A stretch of 18,971 nt of DNA from Candidatus Lernaella stagnicola (lineage in GTDB: Bacteria > Lernaellota > Lernaellaia > Lernaellales > Lernaellaceae), in contig JAVCCK010000006.1 in NCBI GenBank assembly GCA_030765525.1, forward strand, positions 1 through 18,971. The letters run 5' to 3'. The position numbers were made by a program, and so were the translations under genes. Positions 1 through 7,643 of this stretch are shown in pieces; the first letter of the stretch is position 1, and the number at the start of each line of letters is the position of its first letter. The notes below the pieces were generated by a model. The model made no database searches. It saw only the letters and a list, made by a program, of their open reading frames with translations, and was not told the DNA's origin.

Positions 1-89
1 CGTCCGTGGTGCCGACAATCCTTCCTACGCGGGAATGACGGGACGAAAGGATACAAAAGCGGCGGCGTCCGTGGTGCCGACAATCCTTC
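1..89. repeat. 24-bp direct repeat pair with partial hairpin-repeat debris
   Basis: A 24-base sequence beginning cgtccgtggtgccgac occurs identically at 1-24 and 66-89, a 65-base period. The first copy touches the window edge, so the repeat may continue to the left. Between the copies, cgcgggaatgacgg (about 29-42) looks like an inverted remnant of the gtcatyccccgcg-type hairpin repeat found at 111-201. No gene is supported here. It is a repeat-rich intergenic region. Confidence 0.75.
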
Positions 90-110
90 TTTCGTCATCC
101 GCGTCATCCC

Positions 111-201
111 CGTCATCCCCGCGCAGGCGGGGATCCAGATGGCCCTCTCACCTAGACCCGTATTGCCACAAACGTCATCCCCGCGCAGGCGGGGATCCAG
201 A
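111..201. repeat. Two identical 29-bp palindromic repeats, 33 bp apart
   Basis: The same 29 bases occur at 111-139 and 173-201. Each contains a perfect inverted repeat, atccccgc-gcag-gcggggat, that can fold into an 8-bp stem. The preceding bases 93-119 carry extra partial copies of cgtcatccc in tandem. Hairpin repeats of this consensus are scattered through the intergenic regions of many GC-rich proteobacterial genomes. The copy number of two, the self-complementary unit and the lack of cas genes argue against a CRISPR array. Confidence 0.75.
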
Positions 202-359
202 CCAAACCATCCCGGAAAGAACCGGGACACGTAACAAGTACATATCCCTGGGTTTTTCCCGACGGTTTAATGTGAAGCTCGCCGAGCGACCAGCGGGAGC
301 GGTCGCCGTGACAATGACGTCGCCGAATGCACGCGGTTTCGGGTCCAGGCTCAGCCTGG
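202..359. other. Non-coding remainder of the left intergenic region
   Basis: No ORF in 1-359 has a convincing start or known protein content. This part holds a weak inverted repeat (gcgacc at 286-291 and ggtcgc at 301-306) and the hairpin at 345-359. I see no recognisable promoter or RNA gene. With the repeats at 1-201, the whole 359-base stretch reads as an intergenic repeat cluster beyond the 3' end of the rubrerythrin operon. Confidence 0.5.
332..359 (-). repeat. Hairpin repeat, copy 1 (matches 18847-18874)
   Basis: Read on the minus strand, this is CCAGGC-TGA-GCCTGG followed by ACCCGAAACCGCG. The stem is 6 bp with a 3-base loop and sits directly after the rubrerythrin stop codon at 360-362. 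The same module, with loop GGT and one substitution in the tail, occurs on the plus strand at 18847-18874. It could act as a 3' hairpin for the upstream transcript, but there is no U-tract after it. Confidence 0.6.
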
Positions 360-893
360 TTAGGCGCCGTCGACGTGGGATCTTTCTTTTTCGCGGAACC
401 AGGCGTCGGGATCGCTAAGGTAGAGTTTCATATCGGTCAGCAATTCGTGGTGCGTTTCTTCCTCGGCGATCATTTCCTTGATGAATTCGATTTCCAGTTC
501 GTCGGCGGCGTCGGCCAGGTGTTCTTTGTAGAACGCGACGGCGCGTGCTTCGAAGTCGATACCGACTTGCAGCGCATCCAAATCGGAGGTTTGCGGCTGG
601 ATGGTGCCGCGATGTTTGTAGGCCATGTCGCGGAACATTTGGCCGAGGTCGCGTTGCGGCGCGGCGACGGTCTTCCACTCGTCGTTCCAACCGCCTCCGC
701 CGCTGATTTCGGCGTAGATTGTCTTGATGCGCTCGACGTGGACCAGTTCATCTTCCTTGAGCATGGTGAAGATGTTGCGGCCCAGCTCGTTGCCGGTTTC
801 GCCGACGGCTTTTTCGTAGAAGGCAAAGCCTTTTTCTTCCATTTCCAGCGCCGTTTGCAGCATGCCCAGCGCGCGTTCGTTGTCGGTAGCCAT
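360..893 (-). CDS. Rubrerythrin-like ferritin-family diiron protein
   Basis: The product is 177 residues, a ferritin-like four-helix bundle of the rubrerythrin type. Such proteins carry a non-haem diiron centre and usually reduce peroxide or store/oxidise iron in the cytoplasm. The expected helix motifs are visible: EMEEKGFAFY (about 17-26), EDELVHVE with a Glu-x-x-His pair (E49, H52), DFEARAVAFY (E115 region) and EEETHHELL (144-152) with the second Glu-x-x-His. There is no C-terminal rubredoxin domain with paired CxxC motifs, so this is the erythrin-only form, and its electron donor must be separate. The start at 893 is chosen because an AGGAGG-like site lies just upstream (ggaggaaaactaATG). 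A longer in-frame start at 1028 would overlap the nitroreductase gene. It is the last gene of the 360-6509 run, 46 bases after the nitroreductase gene. Confidence 0.88.
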   Translation of the reverse strand: MATDNERALGMLQTALEMEEKGFAFYEKAVGETGNELGRNIFTMLKEDELVHVERIKTIYAEISGGGGWNDEWKTVAAPQRDLGQMFRDMAYKHRGTIQPQTSDLDALQVGIDFEARAVAFYKEHLADAADELEIEFIKEMIAEEETHHELLTDMKLYLSDPDAWFREKERSHVDGA

Positions 894-939
894 TAGTTTT
901 CCTCCGCGAGGTTCTGTGTTTTTATTACGAGGGCACCCG

Positions 940-1494
940 TTACAGCCGGGTGACGATTTCCGTTGCGTCTTTGCGTTGGCGCGGCTCGGCGCTTTTTCCC
1001 TTCGCGTGATCGGGCAAGTGGCTTTCATCGTCGGTGGGTCGGCCGACGGCGATCATCACCAGCGGCTCCGCGCCGGGCGGAATGTCGAACTGTTCGCGCA
1101 CGGCATCGGGCCCGAAACCGGCCATGGGCCGCGCCACGAGCCCCAGTTCCGTGGCCGCCATCATGATGTTCATGACCGACATGCCCAGGTCGAATTGATA
1201 GTACTCGCGACCGTCTTTGATTTGGCAGTCGTCTTCCTTGGCGGCGTAGCCGACGATCAACAGCGGCGCGCGATGGGCCCAGGGTTCGTTGCCCTTGGAC
1301 AGGCAGGCCGCGCCTTTTTCAAGCGCTTGGTCCGATAGCAAAAAAAGGAAACGCCAGGGTTGGTTGTTGAAGCAGCTTGGCGTCAGGCGCGCGGCTTCGA
1401 TAAGCGTCGTGACGAATTCATCGGGGAGTTTTTCGGAGTCGATCGCCCGCGTGGCGTGCCGTTTTTGCAGCAACTGGATCACTTGCGCGTCCAT
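940..1494 (-). CDS. Nitroreductase family FMN-dependent oxidoreductase
   Basis: The product is 184 residues and belongs to the nitroreductase fold family: FMN-binding homodimers that use NAD(P)H to reduce nitro, quinone, flavin or other substrates. Family motifs are present: KRHATRAI (11-18) for the FMN phosphate, the PSCFNNQPWRF block (39-49), the FDLGMSVMNIMMAATELGL helix (about 101-119) and a GRP motif near 151-153. The length is typical of the smaller members. The start is supported by a GGAGGA site (gaaggaggaagccggATG). The gene lies between the DUF2156 and rubrerythrin genes on the same strand, 31 and 46 bases from each. The physiological substrate cannot be read from the sequence; a redox role beside the diiron protein is an inference. 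Confidence 0.88.
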   Translation of the reverse strand: MDAQVIQLLQKRHATRAIDSEKLPDEFVTTLIEAARLTPSCFNNQPWRFLFLLSDQALEKGAACLSKGNEPWAHRAPLLIVGYAAKEDDCQIKDGREYYQFDLGMSVMNIMMAATELGLVARPMAGFGPDAVREQFDIPPGAEPLVMIAVGRPTDDESHLPDHAKGKSAEPRQRKDATEIVTRL

Positions 1495-1525
1495 CCGGCT
1501 TCCTCCTTCGGCCGGCCTCGCCGGC

Positions 1526-2449
1526 TTATGCCATTTCCAACGTATATTTTTCCACCAACCGCACCGGTTGGTAGCTTTCTTTGGCTTTGCGCAAACCCGG
1601 AACGCCCAGGTCCTGTTCGCGATTGACGAACTCGAATTCGCCCAGCAGGCGCTTGCAGAGCAGTTGGTTGATCGCCTGGTAGACGCCCGGATACATCGTC
1701 GTGCCTTTCTCGAAGTGGATCACCGCCGTATCCGGCCCCAAGGCTTCGGCGACGCTGAAGGCGATCACCCGTCGCGCTTCGTCGTCGGTCACCAGCGCCC
1801 CGCCGAACACGGGCAAGTGGTCCCACTGTTCGAGGGCTCGAAACACGGCCTGGTCCTCGGCGTCGAGATCCGGGTGCTCGCTGCAACTTTTGTGCTCGCA
1901 CCATTCGCGCTGCATTTCCAGGCACGCGGCCACGAGTTCGTCATCAATTTCACGGAACGAAGCGGCGACGCTTCGGGAAAATTTCTTGATCAGGTTGCGT
2001 TTGCTGCCGAATTTGCGCCCCGCCAGATTCGCTAAGTCCGTCTGTAAGTAAACGTAATCAGCGTGATCCCGATCAGCAACCATTGCCAGGGAGGGCTCGG
2101 CCTGCCGCAACGCCGCCGCCGTTTGCTCCGGAACGCGGGCGAAACGCGACGGGCCGCCCAACGATTCGGCCCACGCCAACGCGCGGCGCACGCCTTCGCG
2201 GTCTAGGGTTTCTCCCAGTGGCGTCAACAGTAGTCCCTGGTCGGCCGGACCGCGCCACAGCAACAAGGTGTTGCCGACGCGGGACAACAGGAGCGGGTGC
2301 GTTCCCGACCACGTCAGCAAGTTCGAGAAGGTCATTTCCGACGTGACCGGCGGCGCCTGCTGCAGCAGCTTGTTAATCAAGATGTCGTGGTCAAAGGAGA
2401 TCGGCGTCGACGCGGGCACCTCGGGAACGAGATGCAATTTCTGAAGCAT
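1526..2449 (-). CDS. DUF2156 (MprF/LPG-synthase C-terminal-like) protein
   Basis: The product is 307 residues and matches the DUF2156 family, a tandem GNAT-like fold related to the soluble C-terminal domain of MprF-type lysylphosphatidylglycerol synthases. Characteristic segments are DYVYLQTDLANLAGRKFGSK (131-150) and, near the C-terminus, FVNREQDLG followed by VPGLRKAKESYQPVRLVEKY (about 274-302). No membrane segment is visible, unlike full MprF. An aminoacyl-tRNA-dependent transferase function is only inferred from the fold. The frame is open up to 2728, but that extension overlaps the radical SAM gene by over 250 bases and lacks family sequence. I start at the ATG at 2449 (MLQKLHLVPE), 20 bases after the radical SAM stop, with an AAAGGG stretch upstream. 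Confidence 0.83.
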   Translation of the reverse strand: MLQKLHLVPEVPASTPISFDHDILINKLLQQAPPVTSEMTFSNLLTWSGTHPLLLSRVGNTLLLWRGPADQGLLLTPLGETLDREGVRRALAWAESLGGPSRFARVPEQTAAALRQAEPSLAMVADRDHADYVYLQTDLANLAGRKFGSKRNLIKKFSRSVAASFREIDDELVAACLEMQREWCEHKSCSEHPDLDAEDQAVFRALEQWDHLPVFGGALVTDDEARRVIAFSVAEALGPDTAVIHFEKGTTMYPGVYQAINQLLCKRLLGEFEFVNREQDLGVPGLRKAKESYQPVRLVEKYTLEMA

Positions 2450-2469
2450 GTTTACCCTTTGCCGGAAAA

Positions 2470-3957
2470 CTAGTATTGGATTTTCTTCGTCCAGTACCGA
2501 CCGAACACGCTCATGTTCGTCGTCAGCATGGACCACGCGGTGCGAACGGAGCGTTTCAGTTCGTGCCGGCTTTTCAATCGCAACAGCGCTTTCACAATAT
2601 AACGCGGCCGGAAGTAAAAGCGAATATACGCGCGGCGGGTCCACTGCTGGATTTCCTCTTCGCTCAGGTCGCAGCCGGGGCGCGGCACGAAGATTTCGTT
2701 GCCGGGGTCCAGAATATACTTCCGCCAATAGTCGGGCTGACCTTCGTTGAGCAGCATGCGATACAACTCGGTGGCGGGCATCGGCGTCACCTTCGAGAAC
2801 TGGGCGTAGTCCAGCTTGAGGTCGATGGCAAAGCGGATGGAATCTTGTATCGTCTCCGGTGTCTCACCGGGACTGCCGACCATGAAGTAGCCGAAGGTGT
2901 CGATCTTGTGTTTGCGCGTCAGGAACATGACCTCGCGAATCTGCTCGAGATTCGTCTTCTTGCGCAGCGTTTCCAGGATTTTCGGGCTCGACGACTCAAT
3001 GCCGTAGTAGATCCGCTTGCAGCCGGCGTTGCGCAGGGCGACGAGCATTTCTTCGTCCACCAAGTCCACCCGGCTGCGAATCGCCCACGCGACGTGAATG
3101 CCGCGGCGGTTGATTTCTTCGCAGATTCTGACGACGCGTTTCTTGTCGACGGTGAACGAGGAATCGAAGAAATCGAACTCGCGCACCTTGTACACGTGGT
3201 AGCACTCCTCGATTTCGTCCACCACGTTCTCCGGCTTACGGCCGCGAAACGGCAAGCCCCCCTGCTCGCAGAAGATGCACCGGAACGGACACCCGCGACT
3301 GGTGATCAGCGGCGTGAAGTTGCGAAATTGGCTAATAAAACTGTAGTAGCGGTCGTTGGGCAGGTGGTTGCGCGCGGGAAAGGGCACGTTGTCCACATCG
3401 TAAAGCAAATCCGGAAACTCGTTGACGACCACTTGGTCGCCGTCGCGCCAAATCACGCCCTTGACCGACGCCAGGTCGCCGCCTCGGTTGAGCGTCTCCA
3501 GAAACTCCGGCAGTACCATCTCGGCTTCCCCGGTGCAGCCGAAATCGATTGCTCGATGGCTAAAGGTTTCCTCCGGGTAGATGCCCATGTGCACGCCGCC
3601 CAACAACGTGGGCGCACCCACGGCTTCGCGCAACGCTTTGACCCACAGGTAGGTCTGATAAAACAGGTACGTGGTGACCGTAAACGCCAGCATATCCGGC
3701 TGAAAATTGCGCACGCGTCGAATCGTCTCCGAAAGCGGCAACTCCAGCGCGTTGGCGTCGATGAATTGAATCTCACAACCCAACTTTTCGGCCAAGCCTG
3801 CAACATATGCCAACGACAACGACGGGAATACTCCGTAGTTTTCCTTGACGGCCTTGATGCCGGGCTCGTTTTTCACCGGGCCGTAGGGCGGATAGATGAA
3901 ACTGATGCGCTCGATGGGTCGGCGCAACAAATCTTCGGTGCGTTTCCAGGACGTCAC
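2470..3957 (-). CDS. B12-binding-domain radical SAM enzyme
   Basis: The product is 495 residues. The N-terminal third (about 15-160) resembles the cobalamin-binding domain, with IDANALELP (66-74) and GGVHMGIYPEE (120-130). The radical SAM domain follows, with the CX3CX2C 4Fe-4S/SAM motif CPFRCIFC (C223, C227, C230). Later motifs fit the class: RVDLVDEEML, IYYGIESSS and GYFMVGSPGET. A basic C-terminal tail (RFYFRPRYIVKALLRLKSRHEL) resembles members acting on lipids or other hydrophobic substrates. The classic DxHxxG base-off cobalamin motif is not evident, so B12 use is uncertain. The start is GTG, with a GGTGGAG site that overlaps the stop codon of the upstream membrane protein gene, implying translational coupling. 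The substrate cannot be named from sequence. Confidence 0.9.
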   Translation of the reverse strand: MTSWKRTEDLLRRPIERISFIYPPYGPVKNEPGIKAVKENYGVFPSLSLAYVAGLAEKLGCEIQFIDANALELPLSETIRRVRNFQPDMLAFTVTTYLFYQTYLWVKALREAVGAPTLLGGVHMGIYPEETFSHRAIDFGCTGEAEMVLPEFLETLNRGGDLASVKGVIWRDGDQVVVNEFPDLLYDVDNVPFPARNHLPNDRYYSFISQFRNFTPLITSRGCPFRCIFCEQGGLPFRGRKPENVVDEIEECYHVYKVREFDFFDSSFTVDKKRVVRICEEINRRGIHVAWAIRSRVDLVDEEMLVALRNAGCKRIYYGIESSSPKILETLRKKTNLEQIREVMFLTRKHKIDTFGYFMVGSPGETPETIQDSIRFAIDLKLDYAQFSKVTPMPATELYRMLLNEGQPDYWRKYILDPGNEIFVPRPGCDLSEEEIQQWTRRAYIRFYFRPRYIVKALLRLKSRHELKRSVRTAWSMLTTNMSVFGRYWTKKIQY

Positions 3958-3968
3958 GGCTTCTCCAC

Positions 3969-5915
3969 CTAAAGCTCGCCGGCTTCGCGATAACCGGCGA
4001 ATATGGCGGCGCGAATCTGCTTTTCAGGGTGCAGGAGCGCCGGGGCGATCGGTTCTTTGGATAATAACACGTTTTCGGCATTGCGTCGGGCTTGCTTGCC
4101 GTAACCCCGCCACATACATGCCGGCATTCCTCTAAGACCTCCCAAGTCAACACTGAGCGTCGCGCCGGCGAATTGGCCCACCCCCATGCACCACGCTTCG
4201 TACGACGCCGGATCCGCCGCCGCCAGCGCCCCTGTCGCGCCCAGGATTCGCCGTGGCGCCAACCGCGCTTGGCGGGCGTAGCCAATGCCCCGGCCCTCCA
4301 TCAACGCTGCTCGATGCTCGGCGTCGCCCTGTGGATCTTCGCGCACGTATTGGAGCAGTCGATCCGCGACCCGATCCGGCGGGAGTTCGGCAAGCGCCGC
4401 ACCCTGATGCCGCCCGAATCCCCGCGCCACGTCGGTGGCATACAGCGGGTCGATTTCTCCCGCCAGCTTGTAGGCCAGCGGCAACGTGGTCGGCCCGGTC
4501 TTGCCGAGCATTTCGAAAAACAGACGCCGGTGGTCCGGCGACAAGCGCTCCACGGCTTCAACCTTCTCGGCTCGCCGCAGGCGATTGCGCGAGATGGCCA
4601 CCGCCAGGCGCTCGACGACATGCCCGTAGGAATCACCCCGCACTTGCAGCACAATCGGCGAGTACGCCTCGGGTCGTCGCAGCGAACCGTAGTACGGCAG
4701 CGACAGCGCCAGCATCAAAACGACGGCCACGCCGATGAGGGCAAGTTGCGGCGCCCACCGGTCGTGCAGCCAATCCCAAAGCGCCTGCACGCCCAAGGCG
4801 AGGGCCGCCAGCGCCACCGGGAAAAGCGGCGCGAGGTATCGAAATTCCATGTAGTGAATCGGGCCGACGGTGACCGGCGCCTGCCCGAGGCGAAAGCCCG
4901 AGAACACGAGCACGCCGCCGTATATCACGCCGTACACCAGCAGACCTATCGCCGCGCGCGCCCGCGTCGTGTCGTCTTTGACGATCCGCCGCACCCAAAT
5001 CGCGATCACCGCCACGGCCGCCAGTGTCAGCGCAAAAAACAACCAACGGCCCCACGCCGCCCGATACAACGAGGCGGTAGGCAAATCCACGACCAACAGC
5101 CGCAACAGTTTGACGGGAATAAAACCGAGATCACTTTCCAGAAAATACTGTCGGATCGACACCATCTCACCCGCCGCATAACCCGTGTAGGTGTCGATGC
5201 GGCCCAGCGCCCGCCAACCGAAAAACGACGCCGACCACACAAGCGGGGCCAAGCCGACGAACACGCCTCCCAACGCCGCCGGCAACCGCCGCCACGAGCC
5301 GATCCACGCCACCATCACCAACACCCAAAGAATCGTCGGCGCGCCCGAATAGGCGAAATACGTCGCGCAGCCCGCCGTCAAACCCAGCAAGAAAGATCGC
5401 CCGTTGCCGAGGCCCTCGCGCTGCCGTCGCCACGCGCTTACCAGCAAGAACAAGATCACGCCGACAAAGAGGCTTTGCTCCGCGTGATTGCCCCATGCGG
5501 TATGCGTCAAATGAAGCCACGCCGGCGGGGGGAACACCGCCAGCACGCCGTAGACGATCGCCGCGACGCGTCCGCCGATGCGCCACAGCGCCCAAAACCA
5601 GAAGCAGAAGGCCAATAAGTGAATCGTGATCGCCGCCGCTTTCAGGGCCAGCAAATTCGGCCCGCACAACCAGCGCCACGGCGCCGACAATAACCCCTCG
5701 ATCATCGTCCCGGCAGCAAAGGGTTTGAATTGATAGGCGGGGGCCGGCAGCAACAAGCCGCGACCGACATCCACGGCGATATTGCCGGTGGGCAGTTCGT
5801 CATCAACCGCCGCCCACCCGGCGGAATCGGGGTAGAAAAGGACGACAAGGCGAACCAAGACGAAAGCGAAAAGGAAAAGCGGCAGCAGGCTTCGGCGCAG
5901 AAAGGTGCCGTTCAC
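3969..5915 (-). CDS. Multi-pass membrane protein with large soluble C-terminal region
   Basis: The product is 648 residues. Residues 8-28 form an N-terminal hydrophobic segment, and about ten further hydrophobic helices lie between 88 and 408. Residues 415-648 form a hydrophilic domain with motifs such as EGRGIGYARQ (540-549) and MWRGYGKQARRNAENV (601-616). The N-terminal loop with acidic residues (AVDDELPTGN, 36-45), followed by many helices, is reminiscent of GT-C-type (family 39/83-like) glycosyltransferases, but I cannot show a clear family match. I do not recognise the C-terminal domain. The start is a GTG only 3 bases after the TlpA-like gene's stop, with GAGG about 14 bases upstream. 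The tight spacing with the thioredoxin lipoprotein and radical SAM genes suggests one envelope-related transcript. Confidence 0.75.
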   Translation of the reverse strand: MNGTFLRRSLLPLFLFAFVLVRLVVLFYPDSAGWAAVDDELPTGNIAVDVGRGLLLPAPAYQFKPFAAGTMIEGLLSAPWRWLCGPNLLALKAAAITIHLLAFCFWFWALWRIGGRVAAIVYGVLAVFPPPAWLHLTHTAWGNHAEQSLFVGVILFLLVSAWRRQREGLGNGRSFLLGLTAGCATYFAYSGAPTILWVLVMVAWIGSWRRLPAALGGVFVGLAPLVWSASFFGWRALGRIDTYTGYAAGEMVSIRQYFLESDLGFIPVKLLRLLVVDLPTASLYRAAWGRWLFFALTLAAVAVIAIWVRRIVKDDTTRARAAIGLLVYGVIYGGVLVFSGFRLGQAPVTVGPIHYMEFRYLAPLFPVALAALALGVQALWDWLHDRWAPQLALIGVAVVLMLALSLPYYGSLRRPEAYSPIVLQVRGDSYGHVVERLAVAISRNRLRRAEKVEAVERLSPDHRRLFFEMLGKTGPTTLPLAYKLAGEIDPLYATDVARGFGRHQGAALAELPPDRVADRLLQYVREDPQGDAEHRAALMEGRGIGYARQARLAPRRILGATGALAAADPASYEAWCMGVGQFAGATLSVDLGGLRGMPACMWRGYGKQARRNAENVLLSKEPIAPALLHPEKQIRAAIFAGYREAGEL

Positions 5916-5918
5916 AAT

Positions 5919-6509
5919 TTACAGTAAGTCCTCGATCAGCAGCGACAAAACATCCTTGTCGTATTCGTGGGTGACGAATTCGATTTGGAAGTCGCGCGTC
6001 AGTAAGAGGTTGAAGGGGATCACTTCCTTTTCGAAGTACGGTCGCAAACTCCAATCGGGGTCGGCGCACACTACAAAATCGAGGCCGAATTCCCCGCGCC
6101 AATCGGCCGCCGTTTGCGGCGTGGCCGGGTTGTACGCGGCGTCCTCGACGATCAGCGAAATGAGCACGAAATCTTCGTCGCCGTATTCTTCCCAAATGTC
6201 GTTTTGCAGGCTCGGCGCTTCCTCTTTACATGGGGCGCACCAAAAGGCTCCGGTGTTCAGCAGCACGACTTTGCCCAGATAATCGTAGAGCTGAACCTCG
6301 TTACCGTCGGCGTCGACCCACTGAAAATTCTCGATCTCCGGATTGATGTCATCATCGTCGTCAACACCGCTTGCGTCGTCGTCACCGACGCCGCCGTCAT
6401 CGTCGCCCCCGGTATCGATCGCGTCGCCGTCGTAGCGCCCCTCGGCCGTGCCGCAAGCCACGACGAAAGCCAAGAGCAAAACGAACACGATGTACATTCC
6501 CTGGCGCAT
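5919..6509 (-). CDS. TlpA-like thioredoxin-fold lipoprotein
   Basis: The product is 196 residues. An N-terminal signal peptide ends in a lipobox (FVVAC, Cys19), so it should be lipidated and anchored to a membrane facing the periplasm. Residues about 28-54 are a low-complexity Asp/Gly tether. The thioredoxin-like domain follows, with the active site WCAPC (C91 and C94) and the cis-proline region VIPFN (163-167). These fit a periplasmic thiol-disulfide reductase or peroxiredoxin of the TlpA/ResA/AlkA-like class. The start ATG has a GGGAG site 6 bases upstream. It is the first gene of the 360-6509 run; no clear promoter was found in the 150 bases between it and the rpsI terminator. Its redox partner is unknown. 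Confidence 0.86.
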   Translation of the reverse strand: MRQGMYIVFVLLLAFVVACGTAEGRYDGDAIDTGGDDDGGVGDDDASGVDDDDDINPEIENFQWVDADGNEVQLYDYLGKVVLLNTGAFWCAPCKEEAPSLQNDIWEEYGDEDFVLISLIVEDAAYNPATPQTAADWRGEFGLDFVVCADPDWSLRPYFEKEVIPFNLLLTRDFQIEFVTHEYDKDVLSLLIEDLL

Positions 6510-6658
6510 ACGAACTCCCTGCCATCGTTCCGGAAACGCCGCTTCCCGGCCTTCCCGTGCCGCTATTCTAGCCCAAGGCGCCCGCGCGGCAAAAGAGCGG
6601 GTTTGGAAAACGGCTTCGGGAGAAAAGGCGCCGATCTCCCTGCCCGATGGCGCACCAT

Positions 6659-6684
6659 AAAAAAGGGGCCCAACAGGCCCCTTT
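6659..6684 (-). terminator. Rho-independent terminator of rplM-rpsI
   Basis: On the minus strand a 9-bp perfect stem (AAAGGGGCC, loop TGTTG, GGCCCCTTT) is followed by a run of T residues (6659-6664, overlapping the stem end). It starts about 30 bases after the rpsI stop codon, as expected for the end of this ribosomal protein operon. Confidence 0.88.
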
Positions 6685-6713
6685 CGAAAAATCGGATCGC
6701 AGATGTGCTTGGC

Positions 6714-7106
6714 TTAGCGTTTGCTGAACTGGAAGCGACGACGCGCCTTGCGGCGTCCGTATTTCTTCCGTTCGACCATCCGAGCATCGCGGGTGAGCAT
6801 GCCGGCTTTCTTCAGCGGCGTACGCAACTCCGGGTTGTAGACGATCAAGGCCCGGGAGATCCCGTGCCGCACTGCACCGGCCTGGCCGCTAATGCCGCCT
6901 CCCCTCACGATCACCCTCACGTCGAATTTTCCGTTCGTGCCGGTGATATCGAAGGGTTGCTGAATTAGTTGCCGCGCGGTTTCGCGCTGGAAGAAATCTT
7001 CGAACGTACGCTTGTTCACCTGGATAACGCCGGAGCCGGGCGCGATATAAACGCGGGCTACCGAGGTCTTGCGTCGGCCAGTGCCGTAATATTGGTTGTC
7101 AGCCAT
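6714..7106 (-). CDS. rpsI: 30S ribosomal protein S9
   Basis: The product is 130 residues, the standard length for bacterial S9 (uS9). Hallmarks are the N-terminal [15 protein letters not shown] and, at the end, the conserved basic tail [19 protein letters not shown], whose last arginine reaches into the ribosomal P site near tRNA. The middle [19 protein letters not shown] motif is also typical. The ATG has a GAGGAG site 8 bases upstream. It follows rplM after 10 bases, the near-universal bacterial rplM-rpsI order, and is followed by an intrinsic terminator. Confidence 0.98.
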   Translation of the reverse strand: MADNQYYGTGRRKTSVARVYIAPGSGVIQVNKRTFEDFFQRETARQLIQQPFDITGTNGKFDVRVIVRGGGISGQAGAVRHGISRALIVYNPELRTPLKKAGMLTRDARMVERKKYGRRKARRRFQFSKR

Positions 7107-7116
7107 CGCTTTCTCC

Positions 7117-7548
7117 TCAATTCAATTCTAGCGGCACAGGTTGCTGCGCTTCGTGCGGATGGTCGGGGCCGGCATATACCTTGAGTTTTGTCAACAATTT
7201 CCGGCCCAGATTGTTCTTGGGTAGCATACCCTTGACCGCGTGCCGAATCAGATGTTCGGGCTTGCGCTCCAACATCCGTTTGGCGTTCATTGATTTGATT
7301 CCGCCGGGGTATCCTGAGTGGCGGTAGTACGTCTTTTGTTCCACTTTCCGGCCCGTCAACCGCACTTTTTCAGCGTTGATGACGACGACGAAATCACCCA
7401 CATCCTCGTGCGGCGTGAACGTCGCTTTGTTTTTGCCGCGGAGGATCTTCGCGATTTCGCTGGCGGCGCGACCCAGAACCACGCCGTCGAGATCCACTAC
7501 GTACCAGCCACGTTCCACCTGGCCGGGTTTCGCACTAAAGGTCTTCAT
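7117..7548 (-). CDS. rplM: 50S ribosomal protein L13
   Basis: The product is 143 residues, the usual length of bacterial L13 (uL13), an early assembly protein of the large subunit. Family motifs are [20 protein letters not shown] at the N-terminus, [26 protein letters not shown] and the [11 protein letters not shown] segment. The AAGGAG ribosome binding site lies 8 bases before the ATG. A short ORF (7545-7643) upstream ends in a TGA that overlaps this ATG as ATGA, which could couple the two. It is the first gene of the rplM-rpsI operon, with a probable promoter at 7692-7720 and a leader of roughly 140 bases. Autoregulation of such leaders by L13 is known in other bacteria but cannot be shown here. 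Confidence 0.98.
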   Translation of the reverse strand: MKTFSAKPGQVERGWYVVDLDGVVLGRAASEIAKILRGKNKATFTPHEDVGDFVVVINAEKVRLTGRKVEQKTYYRHSGYPGGIKSMNAKRMLERKPEHLIRHAVKGMLPKNNLGRKLLTKLKVYAGPDHPHEAQQPVPLELN

Positions 7549-7643
7549 GCCCCTGTCTCCTTACGCAACGAAAAGTGCCTCAACGACGCCACCGGGGCGA
7601 AATGGGCCAACGCCGCTTCAGCCAAAAGTTCGTTCAGTTTCAT
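7545..7643 (-). CDS. Possible leader ORF coupled to rplM (32 codons)
   Basis: A 32-codon frame begins [15 protein letters not shown] and ends [11 protein letters not shown]. Its TGA overlaps the rplM ATG in an ATGA arrangement, and the rplM ribosome binding site lies inside its last codons. The frame can be extended to an ATG at 7691, but that start abuts the putative -10 box, so the 32-codon version is more likely if any. No good Shine-Dalgarno site precedes its ATG, and I recognise no protein family. It may be chance; its position is the main argument in its favour. Confidence 0.3.
   Translation of the reverse strand: MKLNELLAEAALAHFAPVASLRHFSLRKETGA

Noticed and set aside
111-201. Two 29-bp repeats with a 33-bp spacer, resembling a minimal CRISPR array
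   Set aside because: There are only two copies, the unit is a self-complementary hairpin of a common dispersed type, partial tandem copies lie next to it, and no cas gene is nearby.
345-359. Hairpin after the rubrerythrin stop as an intrinsic terminator
   Set aside because: The stem is only 6 bp, and the following bases on the minus strand (ACCCGAAACC) include no U-tract. It is listed as a repeat instead.
2450-2728. N-terminal extension of the DUF2156 frame
   Set aside because: It overlaps the well-supported radical SAM gene on the same strand, and the extra residues are low-quality sequence. The ATG at 2449 gives a family-like length.
2476-3972. Long plus-strand open frame opposite the radical SAM gene (498 codons)
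   Set aside because: It is the antisense shadow of a clearly conserved enzyme, and its translation has no recognisable family features.
4092-5618. Long plus-strand open frame opposite the membrane protein (508 codons)
   Set aside because: The translation is extremely rich in Arg, His, Gln and Pro, typical of antisense reading of GC-rich membrane protein codons.
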